Of a DNA stretch of 64,000 bases, positions 19,793 to 29,248 are shown in pieces (within the stretch, counting starts at the first letter, position 1; every line of letters starts with the position of its first letter). The stretch is from Leptospira sanjuanensis. GTDB taxonomy: Bacteria; Spirochaetota; Leptospiria; Leptospirales; Leptospiraceae. A program made the position numbers and the translations under genes. Location of the stretch: assembly GCF_022267325.1 (NCBI RefSeq), contig NZ_JAIZBG010000001.1, forward strand, positions 1,554,001 to 1,618,000, in the 5' to 3' direction. The notes under the pieces were generated by a model. That model was not told the origin of the DNA and did not search any database. It saw nothing but the letters and a program-made list of their open reading frames with translations.

Positions 19793-20926
19793 ATGAAACC
19801 CTTTGAACAGAGGAATAAGATTGTCCATGAGATTCAGGATGAAAAGAAAATTATTTCATATATTCCGATCAATAAAGGTCAGTTTACTTTAGAAACCGTC
19901 GAACGAGAGACGATGTTTGAAAAAAATCGAGCTTCCGATGATCCGGAAGGATATAAAGAATATAGACGTCAATGGTTTGAAAATCCGAAACAGCATAAAC
20001 AAAATGATTATCCTCTTCACGTTGATATAGAGCTAGCTTCGATTTGCAACTTGAAATGTCCGATGTGTTACACGGTTACAAAAGAGTTCAAGGAGAAGGT
20101 AAACACGAAATTGATGAGTTGGGAATTGTATACCAAAATCATCGATGAAATAGGTCCCGCGGGAGTTTATTCGATTCGTTTGAGTTTGCGTGGGGAGTCT
20201 TTTCTACATAAACGAATCATTGATTGCGTGAAATATGCAAAAGATAAAGGAATCAAGGAAATTTCCACTCTTACGAATGGGGTAAAACTTGATGAGGCTA
20301 TGTTCGCAAAGATTATGGAGGCCGGGATTGATTGGATTACAATTTCCTTTGATGGGATAGGGGAAACTTATGAAAGAATCCGTAAACCCGCAAAATTCGA
20401 TCGTGCAGTTGAGAAAATAAAGAATTATCAACAAATAAAAAAAGAAGCAGGTAGAGTGAAGCCCGTCATCAAAGTTCAAAGCGTTTTGCCGGCAATTCGA
20501 GATCGTTTTGAGGAATACTATGATATTTTTTCACCTATTACCGATATGGTAAGTTCTAATCCTTTGATCGATTACCTTCAAAACGATGGCAAAGACCTAA
20601 TTGAATATGTACCCAATTTTAGTTGTTCTCAATTGTACCAACGATTAGTTATCGGCGCCGATGGCCTTGCCATGATGTGTTCAAACGACGAGGAGAATGA
20701 TTACGTTGTCGGAGATGCTAACAAAGAATCTATTCATGAAATATGGCACGGTGAAAAATTGAATATCGCAAGAGATTTGCATAGGAAACATTTAGGGGTA
20801 GAAGCCTACGGTATCTGCAGGAAGTGCTATCTGCCAAGGCAAACTGAGCCCGAAGAATTAAATCTTCACGGTCGCAAGGTCTTAGCTGAAAATTATACAA
20901 ATCGTAAACAGCTCATCGGTGAGTAA
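19793..20926 (+). CDS. radical SAM/SPASM protein
   Basis: The protein has 377 residues. The radical SAM cluster motif is in ASICNLKCPMCYTV (CxxxCxxC) near residue 85. RLSLRGESFLHKR and TNGVKL are SAM-binding strands. A C-terminal SPASM-type region has CSQLYQRLVIGADGLAMMC and ICRKCYLP, enough cysteines for an extra Fe-S cluster. Such proteins occur in many NulO and capsule loci and are thought to remodel an amino sugar or aminoacyl group by radical chemistry; the actual reaction is not known. AAGGA precedes the ATG. The protein is cytoplasmic. Confidence 0.85.
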   Translation: MKPFEQRNKIVHEIQDEKKIISYIPINKGQFTLETVERETMFEKNRASDDPEGYKEYRRQWFENPKQHKQNDYPLHVDIELASICNLKCPMCYTVTKEFKEKVNTKLMSWELYTKIIDEIGPAGVYSIRLSLRGESFLHKRIIDCVKYAKDKGIKEISTLTNGVKLDEAMFAKIMEAGIDWITISFDGIGETYERIRKPAKFDRAVEKIKNYQQIKKEAGRVKPVIKVQSVLPAIRDRFEEYYDIFSPITDMVSSNPLIDYLQNDGKDLIEYVPNFSCSQLYQRLVIGADGLAMMCSNDEENDYVVGDANKESIHEIWHGEKLNIARDLHRKHLGVEAYGICRKCYLPRQTEPEELNLHGRKVLAENYTNRKQLIGE

Positions 20927-20991
20927 TTCGTTTGCTCCAAAGAAAAATAGGGCTTCTATTGTCTATAGATTCGATTGCTGAATAATACAGA

Positions 20992-21849
20992 ATGAAAATT
21001 CTTTTAACCGGCTCTTCAGGCTTTATTGGAAGAAATCTTCATAATGTCTTGCTTCAAAGTGAAGAAGATATAAAGATTATCCCGGTTGCGAGAAGTGTTG
21101 GCATCGATCTCGAAAAAGTCGATATAAATGAGTTACCGGAGTCAGATTTGGTAATTCATTTAGCAGGAAAAGTCGGTGTTCTCGGTTCGTGGGATAATCC
21201 TGATGTATTTTTTCGGAGCAATTACATATCGACTTTGAATACAATCGGATATTGTCGAAAACATTCAGCTTCTTTAATATATGTAAGTAGCTACATGTAC
21301 GGAAATCCTCGATATCTTCCGATAGATGAAAAACATCCTTTGAGCGTTAATAATCCCTATGCAGCTAGTAAGCTCATCTCGGAAGAATTGTTAATCAAAT
21401 ATGCTGATTTATTCGGTTTAAATCTAACGATTTTGCGCCCTTTTAATCTATACGGGCCTTTTATGCCGACCGAAAATTTAATCCAATTTGTCTTTGAACA
21501 GCTGCGTAGGACCAACTGTGTTATCGTGAGGGATTTGGAGCCCAAAAGAGATTATTTGCACGTAGAGGATTTTTGCAAAGCGATCGATAAAGTCGTAAGG
21601 CGTATACCCACAGGAATTGAAGTTTATAATGTTGGATCAGGCACAAGTGTAAGTGTATTGGAAATTATTAAGCTTTTTGGTTTAGCAATGAACAAAGAAA
21701 TTGAAATTAAAAGTCTCTCCGAAAAGAGAGTAAATGAAATACAAGATTGTTATGCTGATATTCGTAAAATTAGCGATGATTTTGGGTGGATGCCCTCGGT
21801 AAATCTTTTACAAGGAATTCGAAGTCTGGTTAATTCAGTTGAAAGTTAG
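20992..21849 (+). CDS. NAD-dependent sugar-nucleotide epimerase/dehydratase
   Basis: The protein has 285 residues. GSSGFIGRNL binds NAD(P), and VSSYMYGNPRY and NPYAASKLISEELL hold the Ser and YxxxK. RPFNLYGPFM and RDYLHVEDFCKAI are typical of GalE/UDP-glucuronate decarboxylase-type epimerases. It is shorter than GalE. The substrate is unknown; it lies between the radical SAM protein and a WbqC-like protein, so a role in amino-sugar modification is likely. The stop overlaps the start of the next gene by 11 bases. Confidence 0.78.
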   Translation: MKILLTGSSGFIGRNLHNVLLQSEEDIKIIPVARSVGIDLEKVDINELPESDLVIHLAGKVGVLGSWDNPDVFFRSNYISTLNTIGYCRKHSASLIYVSSYMYGNPRYLPIDEKHPLSVNNPYAASKLISEELLIKYADLFGLNLTILRPFNLYGPFMPTENLIQFVFEQLRRTNCVIVRDLEPKRDYLHVEDFCKAIDKVVRRIPTGIEVYNVGSGTSVSVLEIIKLFGLAMNKEIEIKSLSEKRVNEIQDCYADIRKISDDFGWMPSVNLLQGIRSLVNSVES

Positions 21850-22546
21850 TATTCATCAACCTGAGTTTTTTCCTTGGATTCCCTTTTTTGATAAAGTGGA
21901 TTTTTCGGATGTCTTCGTAATTTTGGACAACGTTCAATTTGAAAAAGGGTATTTTCAAAATCGTTGTAAGATCCGCGACGGAAAAGGCGGATTTCAGTTT
22001 CTATCTCTACCTCTTGAAAATAGCTCTCACGACTTATTTATTAATCAAAAACTAATTGATCGCGAAAATCGTTTGATTAAAAAGAATCTTAAAACTATCG
22101 CCTTATTATACTCGAAGTCTCATTTTTTTTCAGAATATTTCTTTGATATATGCAAAATTTTTGAAGATAGTAGTATGCAAGTTTTAGCGAGTTTGAATGT
22201 CGCTATCATCACATATATTATTCAAAAGTTAGGCATCGATACAAAGATTGTTTTTGCTTCAGATGTTGTTCGTAATGAAGGTCAAGGGGGAGGGAAACTT
22301 GTTTTTGATATCTGTAAAGAGTTAGGCGCCACTTCATATTTATCCGGAAAATTTGGAAAAGAATATCTGGATGAAACCCTTTTTCAAAAAAATGCGATTC
22401 ATCTAATTTACCAAGATTATGAATGTACATCCTATAATCAAAGCGGAGAAGACGAGTTTTTGCCTTATCTGAGTATACTTGATTTACTTTTTAATATGGG
22501 AAAATCCTCTTTGCAGACGATTCGCACCGGACGTAAATACGATTAA
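21839..22546 (+). CDS. WbqC-like family protein
   Basis: This 235-residue soluble protein starts with a TTG that overlaps the epimerase gene. KVSIHQPEFFPWIPFFDKVDFSDVFVILD, QFEKGYFQNRCKIRDG and GATSYLSGKFGKEYLDE are the WbqC family signatures. WbqC-like proteins are common in O-antigen loci and have been proposed to attach amino acid groups to amino sugars; the chemistry is not settled. Position beside radical SAM and NulO genes suggests N-acyl modification of the sugar made here. Confidence 0.85.
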   Translation: MKVSIHQPEFFPWIPFFDKVDFSDVFVILDNVQFEKGYFQNRCKIRDGKGGFQFLSLPLENSSHDLFINQKLIDRENRLIKKNLKTIALLYSKSHFFSEYFFDICKIFEDSSMQVLASLNVAIITYIIQKLGIDTKIVFASDVVRNEGQGGGKLVFDICKELGATSYLSGKFGKEYLDETLFQKNAIHLIYQDYECTSYNQSGEDEFLPYLSILDLLFNMGKSSLQTIRTGRKYD

Positions 22547-22553
22547 ATTCAAA

Positions 22554-23579
22554 ATGAGTAAGAATATGTTCAATCTATTTAATCATTCTCCTGTGATTAT
22601 CGCAGAAATTGGTGGTAATTTTAAGAATTTCGAAGAGGCGAAACTCCTTATTGATTCTGCAATGAATGCGGGTGCGGATTGCGTAAAGTTACAACATTTC
22701 CGCGCTGAAACGTTGGCAACTAAAAAGGCAATGTTCGATATGGAGAATACCGGCAAGATATCTCAGTTTGATTATTTTAAAGAACATGAACTTTCTGAAG
22801 AGCTAACTACAAGAATTTTTCAATATTGTAAAGAAAAGAATATTTTAATATTCTCTACTCCGTCGCACCCGACGGATGTAGATTTTCTGGAAAAATACGA
22901 TGTTTTGGTTCATAAAATTGGATCCGATGATGCTACGAACATTCCGTTGCTGAAGCACGTTGCGAGAACTCAAAAGATTGTTTTGCTTTCGACTGGGATG
23001 TGCACTATGACCGAAGTTCAAAGATCGGTCGATTCGATTTTGGAAGAGGGTAACGATAAGATCGTACTTTTTCATTGCACTACGAATTATCCAACACATC
23101 CGGAATCCGTAAATCTGAATGCAATGATTTCCATGCAGAAGCAGTTTGGAAATATTCCAGTAGGATATTCTGATCATACGCTTGGTATAGATACTTGCTA
23201 TGTTGCCACTATTCTCGGTGCTAAAGTATTGGAATTCCATTTTACATATGATAAAAATGCGGAAGGTCCCGATCATATGCTTTCGAAGGAACCGAACGAA
23301 GTCTTTGAATTAGTAAGAAAGATACGCCAGTTGCCGATTCTCTTAGGAGATGGAATTAAACGTCCTGCTAAGTCCGAGATGAATACACGTCGAAATAATC
23401 GTAAAAGTTTGGTGTTAACTTCGGATATCAAAAAGGGTGAAAAAATTTCACCCTTGAATATGGATATTAAACGTCCAGGTTACGGCATTTCTTGCGAATA
23501 TTATTTTGATGTTATAGGTAAAACAGCGAGTAAGGACTTGGAAGCGGATAACGTTTTGATCTGGGAAGACATTTATTGA
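22554..23579 (+). CDS. NeuB/SpsE-family nonulosonate synthase (first copy)
   Basis: The protein has 341 residues from the ATG at 22554; the longer open frame overlaps the WbqC gene and has no family match. A TIM-barrel NeuB domain runs from SPVIIAEIGGNFKNFEEA to LLGDGIKRPAKSE, with STPSHPTDVDFL, KIGSDDATNIPLL and HFTYDKNAEGPDHMLS. A C-terminal SAF (antifreeze-like) domain has RKSLVLTSDIKKGEKIS and IKRPGYGI. It condenses PEP with a C6 amino sugar to make a nonulosonic acid. KLQHF replaces the more common KFQxx. Gene order SpsE-SpsG-SpsF matches the Bacillus spore-coat set. Confidence 0.87.
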   Translation: MSKNMFNLFNHSPVIIAEIGGNFKNFEEAKLLIDSAMNAGADCVKLQHFRAETLATKKAMFDMENTGKISQFDYFKEHELSEELTTRIFQYCKEKNILIFSTPSHPTDVDFLEKYDVLVHKIGSDDATNIPLLKHVARTQKIVLLSTGMCTMTEVQRSVDSILEEGNDKIVLFHCTTNYPTHPESVNLNAMISMQKQFGNIPVGYSDHTLGIDTCYVATILGAKVLEFHFTYDKNAEGPDHMLSKEPNEVFELVRKIRQLPILLGDGIKRPAKSEMNTRRNNRKSLVLTSDIKKGEKISPLNMDIKRPGYGISCEYYFDVIGKTASKDLEADNVLIWEDIY

Positions 23580-24586
23580 AAATTCTGATAAGGGTTGACG
23601 GTTCGCACCAAATTGGTCTCGGACATATCGTACGCATGTCGGTTCTTGCAGAGTACCTCACGAAGATAGGCAATTTCATCGGATTTTTTACAAAAAAGGA
23701 CGAAGTATCAATTCAAATTCTCAATCGGACCGGATGTAAGGTTTATTCTTTCGAAGAAGCGGTAAATCCTCCTTGGGAAGATATTGTCTCTGAGTTTTCG
23801 CCAGATATTATTGTACAGGATAGGTTGGCTACTACAAAGGAAGAGATCGAACAAATTCGATACGTTACTAAGGCCAAGCTTATCAATATCGATGATGTTG
23901 GAGCGGGGCTAGAAAGTGCAGATACCGTAATCAATCCAATGGTTTTTCTTTGGAATCAATATGAATCACGAAAAGTGAGAATTCCTATTTACGAGGGAAG
24001 CGACTACATGATTCTCTCGCCGTCGATTTTGGAACATGCTTCTTCTTTTGTATTTCATAAAAAAGTAAATAATTTATTGTTAAGCTTTGGCGGAACAGAT
24101 ACACATTTTATTACTGAGCGTATATTAACCATCGTAAACGAAATTCCGGAAAAATTAAATGTGACTGTAAATTTGGGACCAGGTAGTAGAAAGACCGAAT
24201 TTTTAGAACGACAACTTTCTTCTTCGTTTCATAACGTTCGTTTTTTGCATCCTTCATTAGATTTGTTAAAAGAATTTATTAATACCGATCTCGTGATTTG
24301 TGCCGGAGGTGTTATGTTATACGAATTGGCAGCTTTAGGTGTTCCTTCGCTTTCTGTTGCGGCTGAAATTCATGAAATTATGAATATAAAATATTTTGAA
24401 ATGAAAGGAACGACTGTCTCACTGGGTTACGAAAAAAATATGGATCCAGGATTAGTGAAGAAAAAAATAGAACGGATCATTGCTAATTCCGAGTCTCGGC
24501 TTTCGTTGTCCCGTTCCGGCAAAGCTCTCCTCGATGGTAGAGGGATTGAGCGTGTCGTGAAAATATTAACTGATATTAAAATATAA
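23576..24586 (+). CDS. PseG/SpsG-like UDP-sugar hydrolase
   Basis: The protein has 336 residues and a GT-B fold. IRVDGSHQIGLGHIVRM is the PseG N-terminal motif with the catalytic His in GLGH. LLSFGGTDT and VICAGGVMLYELAALGVPSL form the nucleotide site. PseG removes UDP from UDP-2,4-diacetamido-trideoxy-altrose before NulO synthesis; SpsG is the Bacillus relative. The TTG start overlaps the synthase stop (TTGA), indicating coupling. It likely feeds the free sugar to the adjacent NeuB-family enzyme. Confidence 0.83.
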   Translation: MKILIRVDGSHQIGLGHIVRMSVLAEYLTKIGNFIGFFTKKDEVSIQILNRTGCKVYSFEEAVNPPWEDIVSEFSPDIIVQDRLATTKEEIEQIRYVTKAKLINIDDVGAGLESADTVINPMVFLWNQYESRKVRIPIYEGSDYMILSPSILEHASSFVFHKKVNNLLLSFGGTDTHFITERILTIVNEIPEKLNVTVNLGPGSRKTEFLERQLSSSFHNVRFLHPSLDLLKEFINTDLVICAGGVMLYELAALGVPSLSVAAEIHEIMNIKYFEMKGTTVSLGYEKNMDPGLVKKKIERIIANSESRLSLSRSGKALLDGRGIERVVKILTDIKI

Positions 24587-24601
24587 ACTTAATCGTAAGT
24601 T

Positions 24602-25270
24602 ATGAAAATTGGGATCATATTGCAAGCGCGGATGGGTTCTTCGCGTCTTCCGGGAAAGGTTTTAATGCCGCTCGGTGGCAAAGCAATGATTCTCAGAATC
24701 GCTGATTCGTTAAAGCAAATTCGGAACGCGAATTCTATGATTGTGGCTATACCGGATTCTCAGGAAGACGATGTTTTGAATCAAACGCTATTAGATTCTA
24801 ATCATATCGTATATAGGGGTAGTCAATATGACGTTCTAGATCGATATTATCAATGTTCGATTAAGCATAAATTCGATGCTATCCTACGTGCAACGGGAGA
24901 TAATCCTTTTGTCGATGTTACCGAAGGAGAGCTATTGATTGATTTTTTTATTAAGAATAGATACGACTATGCCTGTGCGTTTCCGGCCTTTGGTTCTCGT
25001 TTGCCCGTCGGAGTGGGATTAGAAATCTTCACAAAACAAGCGTTAGAGCGCTCTTGGAAAGAAGGACTTCTTCCTCATCATCGGGAACATGTGAATGAGT
25101 ATATTCAAGAGAACCGCCATTTATTTAATTTTGGAGTCTATGAAGGGAAAAATGAAAAAGATTTGTCCTGGTTTAGTCTAACAGTCGACACTTATAAGGA
25201 TTATTCTTTGGCGCAATATATCTATGACAGGTTTTTATATCAATCTGAAATATCCCATTCTGACCAATAA
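24602..25270 (+). CDS. SpsF/PseF-like cytidylyltransferase
   Basis: The protein has 222 residues. ILQARMGSSRLPGKVLMPLGGKAMI is the nucleotide-binding loop of the SpsF family, and RATGDNPFVD carries metal-binding Asp. HREHVNEYIQEN near the C-terminus is family-typical. It would activate the nonulosonic acid as CMP-sugar. It closes the first NulO gene set. The start lies 15 bases after the hydrolase stop. Confidence 0.83.
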   Translation: MKIGIILQARMGSSRLPGKVLMPLGGKAMILRIADSLKQIRNANSMIVAIPDSQEDDVLNQTLLDSNHIVYRGSQYDVLDRYYQCSIKHKFDAILRATGDNPFVDVTEGELLIDFFIKNRYDYACAFPAFGSRLPVGVGLEIFTKQALERSWKEGLLPHHREHVNEYIQENRHLFNFGVYEGKNEKDLSWFSLTVDTYKDYSLAQYIYDRFLYQSEISHSDQ

Positions 25271-25287
25271 GAAATTCAAAAATAATA

Positions 25288-26847
25288 ATGAAAAAAATTA
25301 CTATATTTATCTTTGTTTTGGGGCTATTTTTTCTTTCCCCGATTGGAAATAAGTTTCCGGATGGAAAAACGGATGAAGGACTGAGTATTACCTTTTTTTA
25401 TAGGTATGTATTGAACGATTTTTTAACTTTTCCCGATGAATATGAGTATCTAGCAACGGCTACCTCTCTCGTTTACGGAAAATTTTTGAATTATTCTGAT
25501 GAGGATTTTAGTAGAACTAGAGGCGATATTCCAATTGGTTCAATCGGACCGGGAATACTCGCTTCTCCGATGGTTTTGTTTGGAGCTATTTTAGATAAAA
25601 TTGCGGGTAATAAGGTATATAAACTTCGTAACACGGATACACTCCGAGGATCTTGGACAGTTTTCTTTTTCGCAATAGCGACGGTTCTTTATTTTTGGCT
25701 CACTTGCTATCTTGCGTTAAAGATTGGAAGGATATTTTTAAACAAAAGTGATGCCGTGATAGCAGTCTTTTGTTTTTTTCTTGCACAAGGTTGCATTCAT
25801 TATGTTTTCGTGCATCCTATCTTATCGCATATATACGAGATATTTTTACAAACGTTTCTTACCTATCTTTTCGTAAGAGATTATAAAACGGAATTCTTCG
25901 ATTTGACCCCTCGAATTTTAGTGCTACTTATATCTTTAATACTCTTTACGATGTTGGTTCGTTATAATAACTTGAATTTTGCAGCCGCTTGGACGTTGGC
26001 TTTCCTTTGGAAAAGCTATACATATAATAAAAAAATATTCACAGTTCCTCACTTTATTCTGGCATTTGCTCCTATCTGTCTCTATGTTTTAATTCGATAT
26101 TACACTTTTTTTATTAATCATATTCAGAATCCATTCTATATCTTAAGCTATTACGGGAATATGAATATCATCGTTAAATCGGAAAGTTTCCATTTTTTGC
26201 TACATAGATTATATTCCGTCATCTTTAGCTTAGGGAATGGCTTGATATTTACCGCTTTTCTTTTAATCGCTTCTTGGCTGACGGTGCCTTTGTTTTTGAA
26301 GAAAAAAAACCTTAATGGATTGATATTGATATTTCTGGCAAGTTTGTTTAATTTTTGGATCTTGATTAAATGGGGATACGGTGGTCCGATTCAAAGATAT
26401 TATGTTTTTTCCGTTACGCCAATTTTATTTGTCGGTTTTTGTTTTTATGTAAATTCTTTGAAGTTAAATGTGAAATCTCGAGTTTTAACTATTGGGATAT
26501 CGGTAAGTCTTGTTTCGATTCTGATTCAGTTTTTTTCAGAAAGAATGTTTCGATATAGTGAATATGACGATTTGGGGATGCAAGCCTGGGGAAATGAAAA
26601 TTTTATTGTAAATCTTTTTTTGCTGAGAGCCGGTAGTTTTGAACTTTACACAGAAACCTTAAAGTCCGGTTTTTTGAAGTGGGTGCTTTTAGCAATAGAT
26701 CGCAATACAAAAATGGTACGGGTTGATATTTACCTTATGCTTCAGTTTTTGATCCTATATCTTTCTCCGATGTTAATTTATTCTGTGTTTTATCGAATAT
26801 TCAAATTTCTCTCACGCCATCAACGTTTCCGGGAATTTTTTCGATAA
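25288..26847 (+). CDS. polytopic membrane protein, GT-C glycosyltransferase- or polymerase-like
   Basis: The protein has 519 residues and ten or more hydrophobic segments. After the first helix an extracytoplasmic loop holds LTFPDEYEYLATATSLVYG; an acidic pair in this place is typical of GT39/ArnT-like GT-C enzymes, which use lipid-linked sugars. Later segments are Phe/Ile/Leu-rich with a long loop near the C-terminus. It could transfer a sugar on the periplasmic side or act as a Wzy-type polymerase; no diagnostic Wzy motif was seen. A 120-base gap follows. Confidence 0.65.
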   Translation: MKKITIFIFVLGLFFLSPIGNKFPDGKTDEGLSITFFYRYVLNDFLTFPDEYEYLATATSLVYGKFLNYSDEDFSRTRGDIPIGSIGPGILASPMVLFGAILDKIAGNKVYKLRNTDTLRGSWTVFFFAIATVLYFWLTCYLALKIGRIFLNKSDAVIAVFCFFLAQGCIHYVFVHPILSHIYEIFLQTFLTYLFVRDYKTEFFDLTPRILVLLISLILFTMLVRYNNLNFAAAWTLAFLWKSYTYNKKIFTVPHFILAFAPICLYVLIRYYTFFINHIQNPFYILSYYGNMNIIVKSESFHFLLHRLYSVIFSLGNGLIFTAFLLIASWLTVPLFLKKKNLNGLILIFLASLFNFWILIKWGYGGPIQRYYVFSVTPILFVGFCFYVNSLKLNVKSRVLTIGISVSLVSILIQFFSERMFRYSEYDDLGMQAWGNENFIVNLFLLRAGSFELYTETLKSGFLKWVLLAIDRNTKMVRVDIYLMLQFLILYLSPMLIYSVFYRIFKFLSRHQRFREFFR

Positions 26848-26967
26848 TGGAAGCTTTGCATATTGGCGGGTACGATTTTCGATCGATGAAGATTGTTTCA
26901 CACATTGTTTTATTCATTGTCCTTTAATTTTTAATTACGTACAGGAAGCTTTGATAGAGAATTTTTT

Positions 26968-28269
26968 ATGAGTGAATTACTTGAAAAAATAAATAATAAA
27001 AGTGCAAAAGTCGGAATCATTGGTCTCGGCTACGTGGGTTTACCTTTGGCTTTGCGTTTCGTAGAGGAAGGTTTTGCTACTTCCGGTTTAGATATTGATT
27101 TACAAAAGATAGAATCGTTGAAAGAGGGAAAAAGTTATATTAAACATATTCCTTCACATAAAATCAAGAACTCAATAAGCTCTGGATTAAAGGTTAGCGA
27201 GAGATTTTCTGATGTTGCGGAGTTAGATGTGCTTGTTATTTGTGTTCCTACCCCCTTGAACAAGTTTCGAGAGCCAGACTTAAGCTATATTACGAATACA
27301 CTCAATACAATTCTTCCTTATTTGAAAAAGGGACAAGCTATCTCTCTGGAAAGTACCACATACCCAGGGACTACAGAAGAGATATTGAAACCTTTACTAA
27401 TTGCAAATGGATTTGAAATCGGTAAGGATTTTTATCTAATTTATTCTCCTGAAAGAGAAGACCCAGGTAATAAAAAATTCGATACGAAGACTATACCGAA
27501 AATTTGTAGCGGAGAGACTTCGGCTTGTCTTGAGATTGCTATAGCACTTTATCAGAAGATTGTAGTCCAGATCGTTCCTGTAAGCAGTACAAAGGTTGCC
27601 GAGATGACAAAACTTTTAGAAAATATTCACAGAGCTGTGAATATCGGTTTAGTCAATGAAATGAAAATCGTCGCCGATCGAATGGGAATCGACGTTTATG
27701 AAGTGATAAATGCCGCTGCGACGAAGCCATTCGGCTTTGTACCTTATTTTCCGGGACCTGGTTTAGGCGGACATTGTATTCCGATCGATCCTTTTTATTT
27801 AACATGGAAAGCAAGAGAATACGGTGTGCATACTCGTTTTATTGAACTAGCCGGAGAAGTAAATAGTTCTATGCCGGATTATGTAGTCGATAAAGTCTCA
27901 TATGCGCTGAATCAAGGGAAAAAACCCATTCACGGAAGTAAGATTTTGGTAATTGGGGTTTCTTATAAAAAGAATGTCGATGATATAAGAGAGTCGCCCG
28001 GAGTTTATATTATGGAAAAACTTAGAGAGAGAGGCGGTATTATAGATTATTCAGATCCTTATATTCCGGTTTTCCCAAATATTGTGGAACATAAATTCAA
28101 TTTAAAAAGTGTCGATCTGAACCCCGAATCGGTAAAGCTGTATGATTGTATCTTAATCGCTACTGATCACGATTCTATTGACTATAAGATGATTTTGGAA
28201 AACGCGTTAATGATTGTTGATTCGCGTGGTCGTTATCAACAGCAACAAACAAACGTTGTTAGAGCATAG
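26968..28269 (+). CDS. wbpA: UDP-N-acetyl-hexosamine 6-dehydrogenase (WbpA/WecC family)
   Basis: The protein has 433 residues. VGIIGLGYVGLPLALRF binds NAD, ESTTYPGTTEE and KLLENIHRAVNIGLVNEM form the substrate site, and GPGLGGHCIPIDPFYL holds the catalytic Cys. GVSYKKNVDDIRESP opens the C-terminal UDP-binding domain. It oxidises UDP-GlcNAc or UDP-ManNAc to the uronic acid in two NAD-linked steps. The NVDDIRESP motif favours WbpA (GlcNAc) or WecC rather than UDP-glucose dehydrogenase. Such uronates are the backbone sugars on which WbpG-type amidotransferases act in Pseudomonas. Confidence 0.9.
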   Translation: MSELLEKINNKSAKVGIIGLGYVGLPLALRFVEEGFATSGLDIDLQKIESLKEGKSYIKHIPSHKIKNSISSGLKVSERFSDVAELDVLVICVPTPLNKFREPDLSYITNTLNTILPYLKKGQAISLESTTYPGTTEEILKPLLIANGFEIGKDFYLIYSPEREDPGNKKFDTKTIPKICSGETSACLEIAIALYQKIVVQIVPVSSTKVAEMTKLLENIHRAVNIGLVNEMKIVADRMGIDVYEVINAAATKPFGFVPYFPGPGLGGHCIPIDPFYLTWKAREYGVHTRFIELAGEVNSSMPDYVVDKVSYALNQGKKPIHGSKILVIGVSYKKNVDDIRESPGVYIMEKLRERGGIIDYSDPYIPVFPNIVEHKFNLKSVDLNPESVKLYDCILIATDHDSIDYKMILENALMIVDSRGRYQQQQTNVVRA

Positions 28270-28276
28270 ATTCTTA

Positions 28277-29248
28277 ATGTATAAAAAGCATAGTATCGCT
28301 GTTATAATTCCAGCTTACAACGAAGAAATCACTATTGCTAGGGTAATTGAAACATTACCTAATTTCGTAGATTTTGTGATTGTAGTTGACGATGGTTCTA
28401 CTGATCAAACGGCTGAAAAAGCAAGGACAGCCGGAGCAATTGTTGTAAGTCATAAAATGAATAAAGGATTGGGAGTAACCTTCAAAACAGGAATCGTTAA
28501 GGCATTAGAAATCGGAGCTGATATCGTTGTAAATATTGATGCAGATGGGCAATTTGATTCATCCGATGTTTTGAAGTTAGTTAAGCCCGTCGTCGAAGGC
28601 AAAGCAGGATTCGCGACCGCATCAAGATTTAAAGATCCTGAGTTTTATCCTCAAATGTCCAAAATAAAATTTTATGGAAATCACTTGATGTCCCTGTTGA
28701 TCAGTATCATTGTTGGCAAAAAATTCATGGATGTGTCCTGCGGATTTCGAGCTTATTCGAGGGATACGTTATTGCGATTGAATCTATTTGGAAAATTTAC
28801 ATATACTCAAGAAACTTTCATTGATTTGGTATTTAAGGATATTACGATATTAGAAGTTCCAGTCAGGGTGCGCGGAACTCGAGAATTCGGAAAGTCTAAG
28901 ATGGCTTCGAATCTTATTAAATACGCCTATAATACTTCAAAAATTATTTTTCGAGTGGTACGTGATTATAGAGCTTTAAAAGTTTTCGGAAGCCTATCTA
29001 TTATAGCTTTTGCAATCGGTCTTATCGCCGGAATTTTTTTTGCCGCACATTATCTAATTGTAGGTACATTTTATCCTCACAAATGGGCGGGTTTTGTATC
29101 GGGCTTTTTTATTCTTTTTTCCATTTTTCTTTTTCTTCTGGGATTTATTATGGATATGCTTAGTCGGATCAAAGTAAATCAGGAAGCCATGCTTTATTAC
29201 CTGAAAAATCTAAACTATCCGCAAAAATCAAATTCACGAAATAAATGA
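28277..29248 (+). CDS. family 2 glycosyltransferase, dolichol-phosphate-mannose-synthase type
   Basis: The protein has 323 residues from the ATG at 28277; an upstream open frame overlaps the dehydrogenase and is not homologous. AVIIPAYNEEITIARVIE, VVVDDGSTDQT and VNIDADGQFD (DxD) define a GT2 of the DPM1/DPG synthase type. Two C-terminal helices (LSIIAFAIGLIAGIFFAAHYL and FVSGFFILFSIFLFLLGFIMD) anchor it. It probably loads a sugar onto undecaprenyl phosphate for a GT-C enzyme such as the one at 25288. The stop overlaps the next start. Confidence 0.88.
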   Translation: MYKKHSIAVIIPAYNEEITIARVIETLPNFVDFVIVVDDGSTDQTAEKARTAGAIVVSHKMNKGLGVTFKTGIVKALEIGADIVVNIDADGQFDSSDVLKLVKPVVEGKAGFATASRFKDPEFYPQMSKIKFYGNHLMSLLISIIVGKKFMDVSCGFRAYSRDTLLRLNLFGKFTYTQETFIDLVFKDITILEVPVRVRGTREFGKSKMASNLIKYAYNTSKIIFRVVRDYRALKVFGSLSIIAFAIGLIAGIFFAAHYLIVGTFYPHKWAGFVSGFFILFSIFLFLLGFIMDMLSRIKVNQEAMLYYLKNLNYPQKSNSRNK

